Origin: Agelas oroides | Taxonomy: Eukaryota > Porifera > Demospongiae > Agelasida > Agelasidae | Assembly (NCBI GenBank): GCA_949130485.1 | Contig: OX422191.1 | Location: 7,751,754-7,815,753 of the forward strand | Direction: 5' to 3' | Length of the DNA: 64,000 bases | Shown here: positions 45,189 to 55,496 of the stretch, in pieces | Layout: every line of letters begins with the position of its first letter | How positions within the stretch are numbered: position 1 is the stretch's first letter | Made by a program: the position numbers and the translations under genes | The notes under the pieces: model-generated | The model's database searches: none | Seen by the model: only the letters and a program-made list of their open reading frames with translations | What the model was told of the DNA's origin: nothing

Positions 45189-46406
45189 TGTTGCTGGCAG
45201 AGGCTGTCCTTGAAATTCATTGGGGAGAGCACACTATCGAGACTGCATTGCGCATGCGTGTGTATACGCGCGCGCTTGTTTGCATGCGGCCATATACCGT
45301 AAATTTAAAATGAGCGCATTTATTTTGAAATATTTTACGAAGATCGAGCTCGAGCGGGTGAAGGGCTATTGCCCGAGTGCAGCGTCGTTGACCCACAGTG
45401 GAGACGACTGAAGTTGAAGCATGCATCAGCCATGCATGGCAACTTACTTTTGGTTTGTGCTGCTAATGATCATCAACAGCAGGTTGCTCATAGGCAGTAC
45501 AAATTTAATGATGGACGGTCATGACGCCGGTGGTTGAGGTCGCTCCAGGTAAGGGCCATGCATAGCCGCTTGCTTAGTCTCGCCCCACGATGATGAAGCA
45601 TCTGACTAGTACTATGTGTTGTTCTGTTGTGGAAGTTTTTTTTCCTTTCTCCGCATGTTGTTTACACAACTGTGGTTGTTGATACAGCAAACAAATCTTA
45701 TACTTTATCAAACTTTGCTTTCAATGTGCATGTGGGAGGAAGTTCCAAGTCAGATAAGGGCCCAAAGTGAAAATACAACATTAGCTAAGGACGATTCACT
45801 CTTAGCTAGATTTACAGATATAGAAACGTAGCTATACACTACATGATAAATATTTTGATTGCTCATTTGGATTTTCATTGGTTTCAAAGTCTGAAAGCGC
45901 ATCATCTGAAAGGTAAACTTATAATTATAATGTTTAAAGTGAGAAATCTGCACTTTTTTGGGGATAAATCGTAACATGAACTCGCATCTGTCATTAAACT
46001 CTGAATGTATATATATTTACTACATAGTGTGGTAAATGAATTTTAGTCATACCGTTTCACATCAATGGATTGAAACCAGTCATCTGAATCTACAATGAAT
46101 CTAATGAGTACCCTAATACTATGACCAAATCTACATGGCTGCACATTTGTGTAGCTATAGCAAATTTGGAACTTTCAGCTTGACATTGCTAGCATAAGTA
46201 GAAACAATACAGCTGCCATAACAACTCCATAAATGGAAACAGCTGAGTTTTGAATGTAGCAGACAGCTAATGGACATGATGCAGTCCTTCAACATCAACT
46301 TTGGTTAGTGATTAAATAAGTGTGTGTCATACGTATTAGTCTTCTGCTTGTCATGATTGATAACCAAATCCTGGAGAAACGTTGAGTTGATAGAGAGCAC
46401 TACAAC
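45189..46406. other. Single-copy flank right of the array
   Basis: No gene is recognised. There is a short CG-rich stretch with alternating GCGCGC (about 45240-45290). A 17-nt match to the tRNA-derived repeat of 54.7 kb (AGCATCTGACTAGTACT, 45598-45614) may be a relic. Confidence 0.5.
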
Positions 46407-46686
46407 CAAGAGTTTATTACAGTAAGAGTGTGCAACTCCCATATGGTTTCTATACCTGCCATCTGGATATGATGACATAGGCAATCAGCAGTGAGCAGGT
46501 ACTTAAGATGAAGCCATTCTATGTGCTAGTTATGTGAACACTAGCAAAAGCCTGCCTCTTTACTGCTGTGTTTTCACAGCTTAGCACATTCACTGCTGAT
46601 TGCCTGCGTCATCCTATCCAGATGGCAGGTCTAGAAACCATATAATAATTATGGGAGCTGCACACTCTTACTGTAATAAACTCTTG
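46407..46686. repeat. Foldback element with about 100-bp arms
   Basis: The left arm starts CAAGAGTTTATTACAGTAAG and includes ACCTGCCATCTGGATA and GGCAATCAGCAGTGA. The right arm is its complement (TCACTGCTGATTGCC, TATCCAGATGGCAGGT, CTTACTGTAATAAACTCTTG). The arms have small gaps and a central spacer of about 80 bp. No coding capacity. A MITE-like element of unknown superfamily. Confidence 0.88.
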
Positions 46687-46909
46687 CTACAACTGGTTGA
46701 GGACTCTCCCTGATCTACAGGTTTCATTTGAAACATAAGCTGAGGTGCATGTTGCCTCTTAGGTACATATTCCGTATGACTGAAGAATGAGGCCTGGGAG
46801 GAGTATTAAGTGTAGTAAAATTTTACTACTACATCAGTACAAAATCCACTGGGTACAATCCATTCTACAAAGTTGAAAGAGTTCAACATTGTCCCATGTA
46901 TGTAAGACC

Positions 46910-47440
46910 CAGTGGCGGATCTAGAGGGGTTCCATGGGTTCCATGGATCCCCCCTTTTGAAGGGGTGCCTTCTCGTCTACTTAGTAAGTCTGCGCAAATG
47001 TAACTACGTACGCTACGGTCCACACTAACCATAGTCGAATACCATAACAAATAGCTAAGGATCCGATGACACACAGTAGTTGTATCTCTCAGCTCCACAG
47101 AGCAACGAATGAACGAGTACAGTAGCTAGCTAAAATTTTTCCTGCACCTCACGGCTGCTTTGCAGCCTCTGCGAAGTGAAGCGGGTCCACGCCTTTAAAT
47201 TCTGCAAGCGTTTAAAGGCTTCAAACACAATGACTAGATTTGGCAGTAGGTTGTCCAATCTTGCTATTTCACCCCAAAACAGCACCAGAAACGATCTCAG
47301 AAGGTCGAAAATTTTCCTGGGGGGGCATGCCCCCACACCCCCCTAGCAGGTGCGCTTCGCGCGCTTTAGTATGCTTCACCAAGTATAGCCATCAAGTCCA
47401 CACTGGAATCCTCCTTTTCAAAATCCTAGACCCGCCACTG
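46910..47440. mobile_element. hAT-like non-autonomous element, CAGTGGCGGATCTAG ends
   Basis: The left end CAGTGGCGGATCTAG and right end CTAGACCCGCCACTG are inverted repeats, flanked by AGACC on both sides (46905-46909 and 47441-47445). It is 531 bp long. It contains the shared module around 47285-47350 (ACGATCTCAGAAGG, AAAATTTTCC, GGGGCATGCCCCC). No transposase. The TIRs are of the hAT type; the flank is 5 bp, as in the element at 15258. Confidence 0.88.
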
Positions 47441-47445
47441 AGACC

Positions 47446-48503
47446 ACTAGGTACATCAAGGTTGTCAACTACCCCATCCTAGACTAAAGTTAATACTACG
47501 TAAGGAGTGACTTAAGTAATTAAATTTTTGCAACAGAAATGATTCAGCTGCACATCCTCCTTCTTTTTGAAATGGGTGTGGTCAGCAAGACTGGGCCAGG
47601 AGTTGGAGAGGAAATAATCAACTCACAAGAACTTGTGACAAAAGGTGTTTTGTTTTGGCAATATGTAGAGCAAGGGTGTGTAGCAGGCAATGCTACACCA
47701 AGCTACGTGGGCTACACTCCACAAGCACATGGATGCATGTCAACTAGGCCAGCTCATAGGTAGGAGGTTATGTTGAGCAAGATAATTTGCATGCATGCAT
47801 GAAAACTGAACTTTTATGTTGTTAGAGTAAGTACTAGTCCATGATTGTACAGTCATACTCCTTTTCCATTACCCACTAAGATTTCTTTTATCATTTACTT
47901 TAGTGAGCATCCCAAAATGCACAGTCATCTAAACTATCAGTTTGTGATATAATCATACTGGCAACAATCAGGGTTATATTTGTCAATGTTTGGCAAAAGT
48001 TTGCTATAACAACGTGTACCAATTTAGAGCCTAAACTTGCCATATATGCACACATTGATAGTACATGCTTCTCAACCCTTCAATTGTGGTTGCTGTGCAG
48101 AACCATCTGAGTGCACAAATCAGGATGTGCTCCCCTAGTCTACATAGTAAAAATAGAAGTGTTGTTGTGACCAAAAGTATGCTGTTTCAGTTGAATGTTG
48201 GACACAAAGATGCTACTGTGGGTTAGTTGATAACTTCCAAGATATACTGGTCCCTGGGAGCTATACAGTGCTCTAGGGAATACAAGAAATGACTAGCGCT
48301 CAAACTGTATAGCTACACACATACTTGACTGCATGCAAAACTCCAGGAAAATTCAGTCTCTCATGGCCAAGGTCAATCATTCACTTTGTCACTCAGCCTC
48401 TCATCATTGCAATGGATGCACAAGTACAGCATGCCACTGTGTGCTATTCCAGCCACCCTACTAGCTACTACACATTCTAACTTTGCACTGTCTTCTCCAA
48501 CAG
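47446..48503. other. Upstream region of the divergent membrane-protein paralogue
   Basis: No gene is recognised. It ends in the splice acceptor CTTCTCCAACAG (48503) of an inferred 5'-UTR intron. Confidence 0.55.
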
Positions 48504-48513
48504 TTTACCCACA

Positions 48514-51500
48514 ATGGTTTCCCACCAGGGGATGCTCCCCCTGGCAATGACTTTGGTTCTACTGTCCCTCCCCACAACGACCTATGGAATAACCTTCCTT
48601 GTGAGACCAACATCCACCAACACATCCTGCCCAATATACCCCTGTTACACCCTGTCTCAGTATGCACAAGACATTGGGCAATACATGAATGATTCAAAAC
48701 TCACACTGCAATTTTTGCCAGGTGATCATATGCTTGATGTACAGCTGGCTTTTACAAGTATCCACCAATTGGAAATCCTTCGTAATGGAATGGTATTGAC
48801 TAGGGTTGTATGCAGCCAATATGCTGGGTTTGCCTTATCTAACATCTCTAAGGTTAAAATAGATGGCTTGGCTTTTGTTACTTGTGGCAGATCTGGTTCA
48901 TTTGGTACTCATTTCACAACCTACTATGGATTGCATCTTCAATCAGTTCTGATGGCTAAGATCATTGACTGCACCTTCCAGGATAGCTATGGTACTGCAC
49001 TTGGGGTAGAGGACAGTCATGTGGTCCTGAGGGGAAGCAACTTCTATAACAACTGTAGGCTGTGCTCAAACCGAAAGTGTGGTAAATTTAGTCCCAAATG
49101 TTATGGAGGTGGTGTTTTTGTAAATAGGAGTAATCTCACTATCACTGGCAGTAGTATTTTCCTTGGTAACTCAGCATATAATGGTGGAGGGATCTATGCA
49201 AATTCTGAAAGTAATATTACCATTAGTGAAAACACCACTTTCATCAGTAACTCAGCTAGTGGAGGAGAAGCAGAAGGTGGAGGGATCTATGCATACAGGA
49301 GCAATGTAAAAGTCAATGGGAACACCACTTTTATTAACAACTCGGCTGAAAGAAATGGTGGAGGAATCATTCTAGAGCGTGCAAGTAGTATCATTATAAA
49401 TGGGAACACAACTTTCATCAATAACTCTGTTAGTGATAGAGAGGCTCTTGCATGGCTGCGTAGACGTTTTACAAACACCACTTTCATTGGTAAATCCAGT
49501 AGTGGAGGAGTCCATACACTTGTTCGTCGGGGGATAGTTGCAGAATTCTTTGATAAACTTGGTAAAAATGGACAAAGGCACGGTGGAGGAATCTATATGT
49601 GGTCCAATAGTAATGCTAACATCAGTGGGAACACAACTTTCATTGGTAACTCAGCTACTTTGAGTGGTGGAGGAGTCTATGTGGGATCAAAAAGCAATAT
49701 GTACATCAGTGGGAACACTACCTTTGTTGGTAACTCAGCTAGTGATGGTGGAGGAGTCTATGCAGATTTTAATGTAGCCATCAGTGGAAACACATATTTC
49801 ACTGGCAACTCAGCTAGCAGAGATGGTGGAGGAATCGGTTCAGGGTCCTACTGCAATATGACCATCACTGGGAATACCACTTTCATTGGTAACTCAGCTA
49901 GCAGAGATGGTGGAGGAGTTGGTACCGGATCCTACTGCAATGTGACTATCACTGGAAACACTGCTTTCATTGGTAACTCAGCTATTGGTGGTGGAGGATT
50001 CTATGCGGAGTCCAATAGTAATGTGAAGGTCAATGGGATCACTGCTTTCATTGGTAACTCAGCCACTGTTGGTGGAGGATTCTATGTAGAATCTAGTAGC
50101 AATGTGCAAATCTATGGGAACAACACTTTCAGTAGTAATTCAGCTGTGCATGGGGGGTGTATGTTTCTTAATAGTTCTCTGAGTTTGGAGGGAGATTGCA
50201 CCTTTACAAACTGCTATGCAAGGTACGGTGGTGCAATCTATGCAACTGAAATTCAAGCAAATTTTAGTGGAAGCAATGTTTTTATGGCCAATACAGCAGC
50301 ACATTTTGGGGGAGGGTTATACGCACACAAATCCTATCTCAACCTTCCAGGAGATAACATCTTCATTGCCAACTCAGCAGGAACCAAGGGTGGAGGAATA
50401 TATGCACAAGAAACCAAGATGACCTTCAGTGGCACTAGTTCACTCAGTGGTAATGTGGCTCAGCTAGATGGAGGAGGAGTATATGCTGATGGCAGCAACC
50501 TGAACTTCAGTGGAAACCTCACTATCAGAAACAACACTGCCCAACTAGGTGGAGGAGTGTACTCAGACAATAACACTTTCATCATTGATGGGAATAATGT
50601 TGTTGACAATAATTTTGCTACATTTTATGGTGGAGGGTTCTACATAAGAAGATCTCCTCTGATTGTAGCTGGAGACAACATGCTCATTGCCAATTCAGCA
50701 CGAGAAGGAGGGGCAATATATGCCACAGCTAATAGCACACTTAGTTTGGATGGCACAAACACCTTCATTGGAAATAGAGCATATGTCAGTGGAGGAGGAA
50801 TCTGTTTCGATAACAGCAACTTAATACTAATTGGAATCCAGCACTTTGTGGACTGTGTTGCAAGCTATGAGGGAGGAGCAATCTTTGCATATGCTGCCAC
50901 AGCTAGTCTGCATGGTAACAGTACCTTTGAATCCAACTCAGCAACAACTGGTGGGGGGATCCATGCACGTTGGAGTAATTTTAGTGTGACAAATAGTAGC
51001 AATTTTAGATATAACATAGCGGTGTTTGGTGGTGGAATTTTCACCGACAATAGTACCTTTGAATTCAATGATTCCAGCACTTTCAGAGGTAATCAGGCTA
51101 ACCATACTGGTGGTGGTATATATGCATCAAGAAGCATTTTATGCTTTTATGGAATTAGCTTTATAACTGCAAATTTTGCAGCAAGAGATGGAGGAGGAAT
51201 CTATACCAGAGATGACTGTGTAGTCAACCTTCTTGGGTTGAGCAACTACCAGAACAATTTAGCAGAAGACACTGGTGGAGGTATCAGTGCATTTCGGAGC
51301 AGCTTCAATCTTGCTGGAAAGAACTCATTCAGCAGTAACAATGCAGTGATAGGTGGAGCATTCTACACAGTGAAATGTATCGTGAAGCTTCTTGGAGAAA
51401 ACTCTTTCCTTACTAATACAGCCAGTTATCATGGTGGAGGGTTTACAATAATGCACAGCACGGTATATCTAAATGGCTCAACATCCTTCAGCAACAACTC

Positions 51501-54168
51501 AGCAACAAGTGGTGGAGGAATGTACATTGGCGATGGTACACTATATGTAGATACTGATGGAAACAACTGTTTCATAAACAACACAGCTGAGTTAGGAGGA
51601 GGAGGAATACTTTCTATGAAGAGTTTTGTAGAACTCAATGGGAGAAGTACATTTGGATCCAACTCAGCGGGAAGCAAAGGTGCTGCAATTCACATGTCAT
51701 TCACTAACCTCATCATCGGAGGTAGTAGCTCCTTTGTCAGTAATTCAGCAGAATATGGTGGTGGAATCCATTCTGAGAGTAGTAACCTCACATTTGTTCA
51801 CCAAGGATCTAGCAGGCTCACACAATCTTGCAAATCAGTCTGCAATGGTCTTTCAACTATCCCTCGGAATGTTTTTCTCAACAACACTGCCCTACGAGGG
51901 GGAGCACACTATTTTGACCTTAACTCCAACTTCAGTCTGCATCAAAGTGCACACGTACGCTTCCAAGACAACCATGCAATTGAGTTTGGTGGTGCAATAT
52001 ATGCTGCAGATCTACCTGGACCAGGCCAGTTCCTTTCTCAGCAACACATTCCCTTCCGAAGTGAGGGTTTCTTTCACATACTAAAAAAAGACCCACTTCC
52101 TGATATGGAGACAACCCCACTTGTTTTTCAGAACAACTCTGCCAGAATTAGAGGAGGTGTTCTCTATGGTGGTTTGCTGGAGAAGTGTAACTTTACATCA
52201 GATAGATACACAAGTGCACTGCAGCTATTCAGTATGTCAATTGTACATAGTAAGAATGACATGGGTCACTCTATTTCATCTGACCCTACACAGCTTTGCT
52301 TTTGTAATATGAGTAAGCTAAGCTGCAAAGAAGTAACCCAGTATAGAAGCATCTACCCAGGACAGCAAGTTGTGGTGTCTGTAGTTGCTATTGATCAGTC
52401 AGGCTTAACAATTCCTACATTGATTCACATCAAAATTTGTTCAGGTCCTAATTTGACTGTGACAGAAACGATCTCATATCAGACAGGAAGAAACTGTACC
52501 AGCAGAAACTACTCGATAACACCAAAGAACCTTTTCAACCAACTAGAGCTCTATCCCAGCAATAGATCAGGAAATACAATACATCTTATTGTGAACATTA
52601 TTTTTGAAAGTTGCCCCATTGGATTTGAACAGTCTAATTCCACTGGTGAGTGCATATGTGACCACACACTCTGGCAGTACACCAACTCTTGCAGTATAGA
52701 CAGACAGGCAATATTGCGAAATGCTAGTAGAACATTCTGGATCGGCGTATCATATATCAATGGAAAACTAGAGGGGTTTATCCATCACCGTTTCTGTCCA
52801 CTTGACTACTGTACCAGGAAGAGTAAGTACATCAACTTGAACAATCCTGACAAGCAATGCAATTTCAACCATTCTGGGCTGTTGTGTGGGAAGTGCAAAG
52901 AAGGACTTAGTCTTGTCCTGGGCAGCTCCCAGTGCAAGAAGTGTAGTAACAATTACCTTGCTCTGCTTATTCCATTTGCACTAGCTGGTGTACTTCTAGT
53001 CATCTTGCTCTTCCTCCTCCATCTCACAGTGACAGCAGGGACCCTTCATGGACTGATCTTCTATGGTAACATTGTTGCAGCAAACCATCACATCTTCTTT
53101 CCACATACTTCAAACAGTCCAGCAAGCATTTTCATAGCCTGGCTAAACCTAGATCTTGGCATTCAGACCTGCTTCTATAATGGATTGGATGCATATGGCA
53201 AAACATGGTTGGAGTTTGTGTTCCCTGTCTATATTTGGGTGATAGTGGGATTTCTAGCTTACATCAGCCACCGTTCTGTAACAGCAACAAAGCTCCTTGG
53301 CTCCAGTCCAGTTCCTGTCCTGGCAACCCTCTTCCTCCTATCCTATGCAAAGATTCTACGTACCATTATTGCTGCGCTGTCTCTCACCATTCTTCATTAC
53401 CCACACAAGAATGTAGTGGTTTGGATCCACGATGCAAATGTGCCTCTAGCAAAGTACATCCCACTTGTAGTGGTAGCACTGCTGTTCTTGCTTTTCCTCT
53501 TCCTCCCATACACCATGCTGCTTCTCCTAGGCCAGTGGCTACAGCGTAAATCTCATTATTGCCTCTTATCTTGGGTCAGGAATCACAAACTAAAAGCAGT
53601 TCTTGACACCTACCATGCACCTTATAAGCCAAATCATCGCTACTGGACTGGACTATTGCTTTTACTTCGCTGTGCTCTTTTTCTTGTTGTTGCCTTCAAC
53701 GTTAGTGGAGATCATAGCATTAATCTTCTTGTCATTTCTTCAGCTACCATTGGAATATTTGTTGGGTTTGCACTGCTTGGGAAGGTATACAAAAGCTGGT
53801 ACCTCAATGCTCTTGAGTTATCCTTCATTCTCAATGTCAGTATGCTTGCTGTTGCTACCTACCATGTGAACCAATCTGGTGGAAGCCAGGCTGTTGTTGC
53901 ATACACCTCAGTTGGTATAGCATTCCTCACCTTTGTGGGGATCATCACCTACCACATCTACATACGAATCAAATCAAAGGTGCACTATATACAGCGTGGT
54001 AATCAGCTACAATGTGGAAAAAACAAGTGTCACATAAACAATAAAAATGACAATCCAGGAGGCTCATGCCATCAGACCAGGGTTACTCCAGGTGTTACAC
54101 GTACTGAAGTTAATCTTCACGAGCTGCGACCTCCACTTGATTTGCTTTCATATCACCAAATGCACTAA
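48514..54168 (+). CDS. Divergent large Pmp-repeat multi-pass membrane protein (1884 aa)
   Basis: A single open exon with the same domain order as the array genes but much longer. It has an N-terminal signal peptide (about 1-25), a Cys-containing region, then about 35 beta-helix coils (about residues 194-1165) with GGGIYA, NTTFIGNSAS and similar motifs. A further ectodomain and Cys-rich knot (GLLCGKCKEGLSLVLG) lead into nine or ten membrane segments (about 1480-1820) that conserve WLNLDLGIQTCFYNGLDAYG, LPYTMLLLLGQWLQ and YHAPYKPNHRYW. The tail is short and polar. At about residues 308-365 the coil pattern breaks (see findings). Coils near 49600-50130 are very alike at DNA level, indicating recent internal expansion. 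The role is unknown; surface recognition or adhesion is inference. It lies outside the 19-kb array but next to it, so the family arose by local duplication. Confidence 0.9.
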   Translation: MVSHQGMLPLAMTLVLLSLPTTTYGITFLVRPTSTNTSCPIYPCYTLSQYAQDIGQYMNDSKLTLQFLPGDHMLDVQLAFTSIHQLEILRNGMVLTRVVCSQYAGFALSNISKVKIDGLAFVTCGRSGSFGTHFTTYYGLHLQSVLMAKIIDCTFQDSYGTALGVEDSHVVLRGSNFYNNCRLCSNRKCGKFSPKCYGGGVFVNRSNLTITGSSIFLGNSAYNGGGIYANSESNITISENTTFISNSASGGEAEGGGIYAYRSNVKVNGNTTFINNSAERNGGGIILERASSIIINGNTTFINNSVSDREALAWLRRRFTNTTFIGKSSSGGVHTLVRRGIVAEFFDKLGKNGQRHGGGIYMWSNSNANISGNTTFIGNSATLSGGGVYVGSKSNMYISGNTTFVGNSASDGGGVYADFNVAISGNTYFTGNSASRDGGGIGSGSYCNMTITGNTTFIGNSASRDGGGVGTGSYCNVTITGNTAFIGNSAIGGGGFYAESNSNVKVNGITAFIGNSATVGGGFYVESSSNVQIYGNNTFSSNSAVHGGCMFLNSSLSLEGDCTFTNCYARYGGAIYATEIQANFSGSNVFMANTAAHFGGGLYAHKSYLNLPGDNIFIANSAGTKGGGIYAQETKMTFSGTSSLSGNVAQLDGGGVYADGSNLNFSGNLTIRNNTAQLGGGVYSDNNTFIIDGNNVVDNNFATFYGGGFYIRRSPLIVAGDNMLIANSAREGGAIYATANSTLSLDGTNTFIGNRAYVSGGGICFDNSNLILIGIQHFVDCVASYEGGAIFAYAATASLHGNSTFESNSATTGGGIHARWSNFSVTNSSNFRYNIAVFGGGIFTDNSTFEFNDSSTFRGNQANHTGGGIYASRSILCFYGISFITANFAARDGGGIYTRDDCVVNLLGLSNYQNNLAEDTGGGISAFRSSFNLAGKNSFSSNNAVIGGAFYTVKCIVKLLGENSFLTNTASYHGGGFTIMHSTVYLNGSTSFSNNSATSGGGMYIGDGTLYVDTDGNNCFINNTAELGGGGILSMKSFVELNGRSTFGSNSAGSKGAAIHMSFTNLIIGGSSSFVSNSAEYGGGIHSESSNLTFVHQGSSRLTQSCKSVCNGLSTIPRNVFLNNTALRGGAHYFDLNSNFSLHQSAHVRFQDNHAIEFGGAIYAADLPGPGQFLSQQHIPFRSEGFFHILKKDPLPDMETTPLVFQNNSARIRGGVLYGGLLEKCNFTSDRYTSALQLFSMSIVHSKNDMGHSISSDPTQLCFCNMSKLSCKEVTQYRSIYPGQQVVVSVVAIDQSGLTIPTLIHIKICSGPNLTVTETISYQTGRNCTSRNYSITPKNLFNQLELYPSNRSGNTIHLIVNIIFESCPIGFEQSNSTGECICDHTLWQYTNSCSIDRQAILRNASRTFWIGVSYINGKLEGFIHHRFCPLDYCTRKSKYINLNNPDKQCNFNHSGLLCGKCKEGLSLVLGSSQCKKCSNNYLALLIPFALAGVLLVILLFLLHLTVTAGTLHGLIFYGNIVAANHHIFFPHTSNSPASIFIAWLNLDLGIQTCFYNGLDAYGKTWLEFVFPVYIWVIVGFLAYISHRSVTATKLLGSSPVPVLATLFLLSYAKILRTIIAALSLTILHYPHKNVVVWIHDANVPLAKYIPLVVVALLFLLFLFLPYTMLLLLGQWLQRKSHYCLLSWVRNHKLKAVLDTYHAPYKPNHRYWTGLLLLLRCALFLVVAFNVSGDHSINLLVISSATIGIFVGFALLGKVYKSWYLNALELSFILNVSMLAVATYHVNQSGGSQAVVAYTSVGIAFLTFVGIITYHIYIRIKSKVHYIQRGNQLQCGKNKCHINNKNDNPGGSCHQTRVTPGVTRTEVNLHELRPPLDLLSYHQMH

Positions 54169-54714
54169 TTGCTAACAGAATACAGTATGGACAAACTTTC
54201 ATTACCCATGCATGTTTGCATAACAACTGCTGTCAGTTAATTACGACCATCATGCCTTTTAAATGCGTGTGTTCATCTTTTGTGCAATTTACATCGCTCA
54301 ATTTTTGTGGTACCTGCTTTGTTTAATGCTGATTGTGGTAAATGATTTAACCAAATTATGGCGTGAATGAGGCTATAGTTGAATAGTTAGTGGATACCGA
54401 CCATCCAACATTGCATGTGTCTATTAGCTCATTGTCGATAAACTTATGGGGCGAGTTTTTCACCATGCATATGTATTCACAACTCCATCAGTTAAGCTTG
54501 AAGACTTAGCCGATTTTAGCTGTGTCTGTCACAGTTGGGTGCACTGCCTATTGTGAATGGAGATCCCCTGCACCCAGACAGGTTTGTGGGCCGAGGGAGG
54601 ATTGGCTGTATAAGCACATTCACCACCCAAGCTTCTAGCTCAATAATCTTCCCCACACATTGTCGCCACTAGCCTGGCTGTTACAAGCAGATTTACTTCT
54701 GTTACGCTGCTATC
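54169..54714. other. 3' flank of the paralogue
   Basis: No gene is recognised and no canonical AATAAA was seen close to the stop. Confidence 0.45.
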
Positions 54715-54830
54715 AGTCCAGTGGCTCAGTGGTAATAGCATCTGACTAGTACTTGGAAGGTCCCAAGTTTGATCCCTGTAGATTGTTTATTATTGCCGTG
54801 AGGGATACTACCAATTTCCTTGTTTTGATG
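54715..54830 (+). repeat. tRNA-Thr-derived SINE-like sequence
   Basis: The A box TGGCTCAGTGG (54722-54732) is a perfect consensus, and the B-box-like GTTTGATCC (54767-54775) is correctly spaced. A D stem (GCT/AGC) and a 5-bp anticodon stem (TCTGA/TTGGA, two wobble pairs) enclose a 7-nt loop with anticodon AGT (Thr). The T stem pairs only partly and the acceptor ends do not pair, so it is not a functional tRNA. The body length is unknown. Confidence 0.6.
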
Positions 54831-54923
54831 GCATATCAACCACAACTATGTACATAGCTACTATATAGAGAAGCCAGAATCAATACTCGATCTGATGGCG
54901 GCCATCTGTCAGTGTGGCTCATT

Positions 54924-55496
54924 AACCCTCGGCGCGCATGCGCAGCGAGGGTTACGGTAGTTGTCCTGTGTGTCTGTCCGTTTTCTCTATTCTGCCTTCT
55001 CGCGCTTTTAGGCGTCCAACGAGAGGTATCAGCGGCTACAGCGCGGAAAATGCAGTAAACTTAAAAAAGCTGTTTTCTCTAAAACTGTTTAGTTCAAAAG
55101 TTAGAAGCGTTAACTTATAAACTTACGGCGACTACGTCAGCCATTTTCTTCACGTGCAATGTTTCCGTATACCTCCCCGTAACACGTACGTAGCAGTAAT
55201 GTGTGATCACGTGACTTGGAGCACGCGGTATAGCGGTATTGAAATTCTTCCGTCGAACTTGGACGTTTGTGACTGTCAAGAGGTTCAGAAAGGTATGCCC
55301 ACAGTGTAATACCGTAGTGCATGCAATGGACTGCAATAGGTCTATGCGTCTGAGAAAGGTATGCGCACAGTGTAATACCGTAGTGCACGTGAAGAGGTCA
55401 GTTTGTGACTTTGGCCATGCCTTCGCATCGAAGAAAAGGAAAGCACGGTGTAGTCAACACACAAGTACAATCACGTCCACTGCTGTGCCGAGGGTT
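54924..55496. mobile_element. Putative TIR element with AACCCTCGGC ends
   Basis: AACCCTCGGC (54924-54933) and its complement GCCGAGGGTT (55487-55496) delimit 573 bp. The left end is itself a near-palindrome around GCGCATGCGC. Inside, a block containing AGAAAGGTATGC-CACAGTGTAATACCG occurs twice, 66 bp apart (55287 and 55353). No empty site is available and no clear target duplication is seen. No coding domain. Confidence 0.55.

Noticed and set aside
45208..45313. Short CG-rich frames just right of the array as a first exon
   Set aside because: No domain, no clear donor, and alternating GCGC/TGTG words explain the open frames.
49580..50130. Regularly spaced near-identical repeats resembling a CRISPR array
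   Set aside because: The repeats are in-frame coils of a protein with a period of about 70-80 bp, and the spacers vary as coding sequence.
48514..54168. Bacterial (Chlamydia-like) contamination, because of Pmp-like repeats
   Set aside because: Splice acceptors, AATAAA signals, LINE, hAT and MITE sequence, and the Death and NHL domains are eukaryotic, and the multi-pass module is not an autotransporter barrel.
54715..54787. Functional tRNA-Thr gene
   Set aside because: The acceptor stem does not pair and the T stem has mismatches; a SINE head or tRNA pseudogene fits better.
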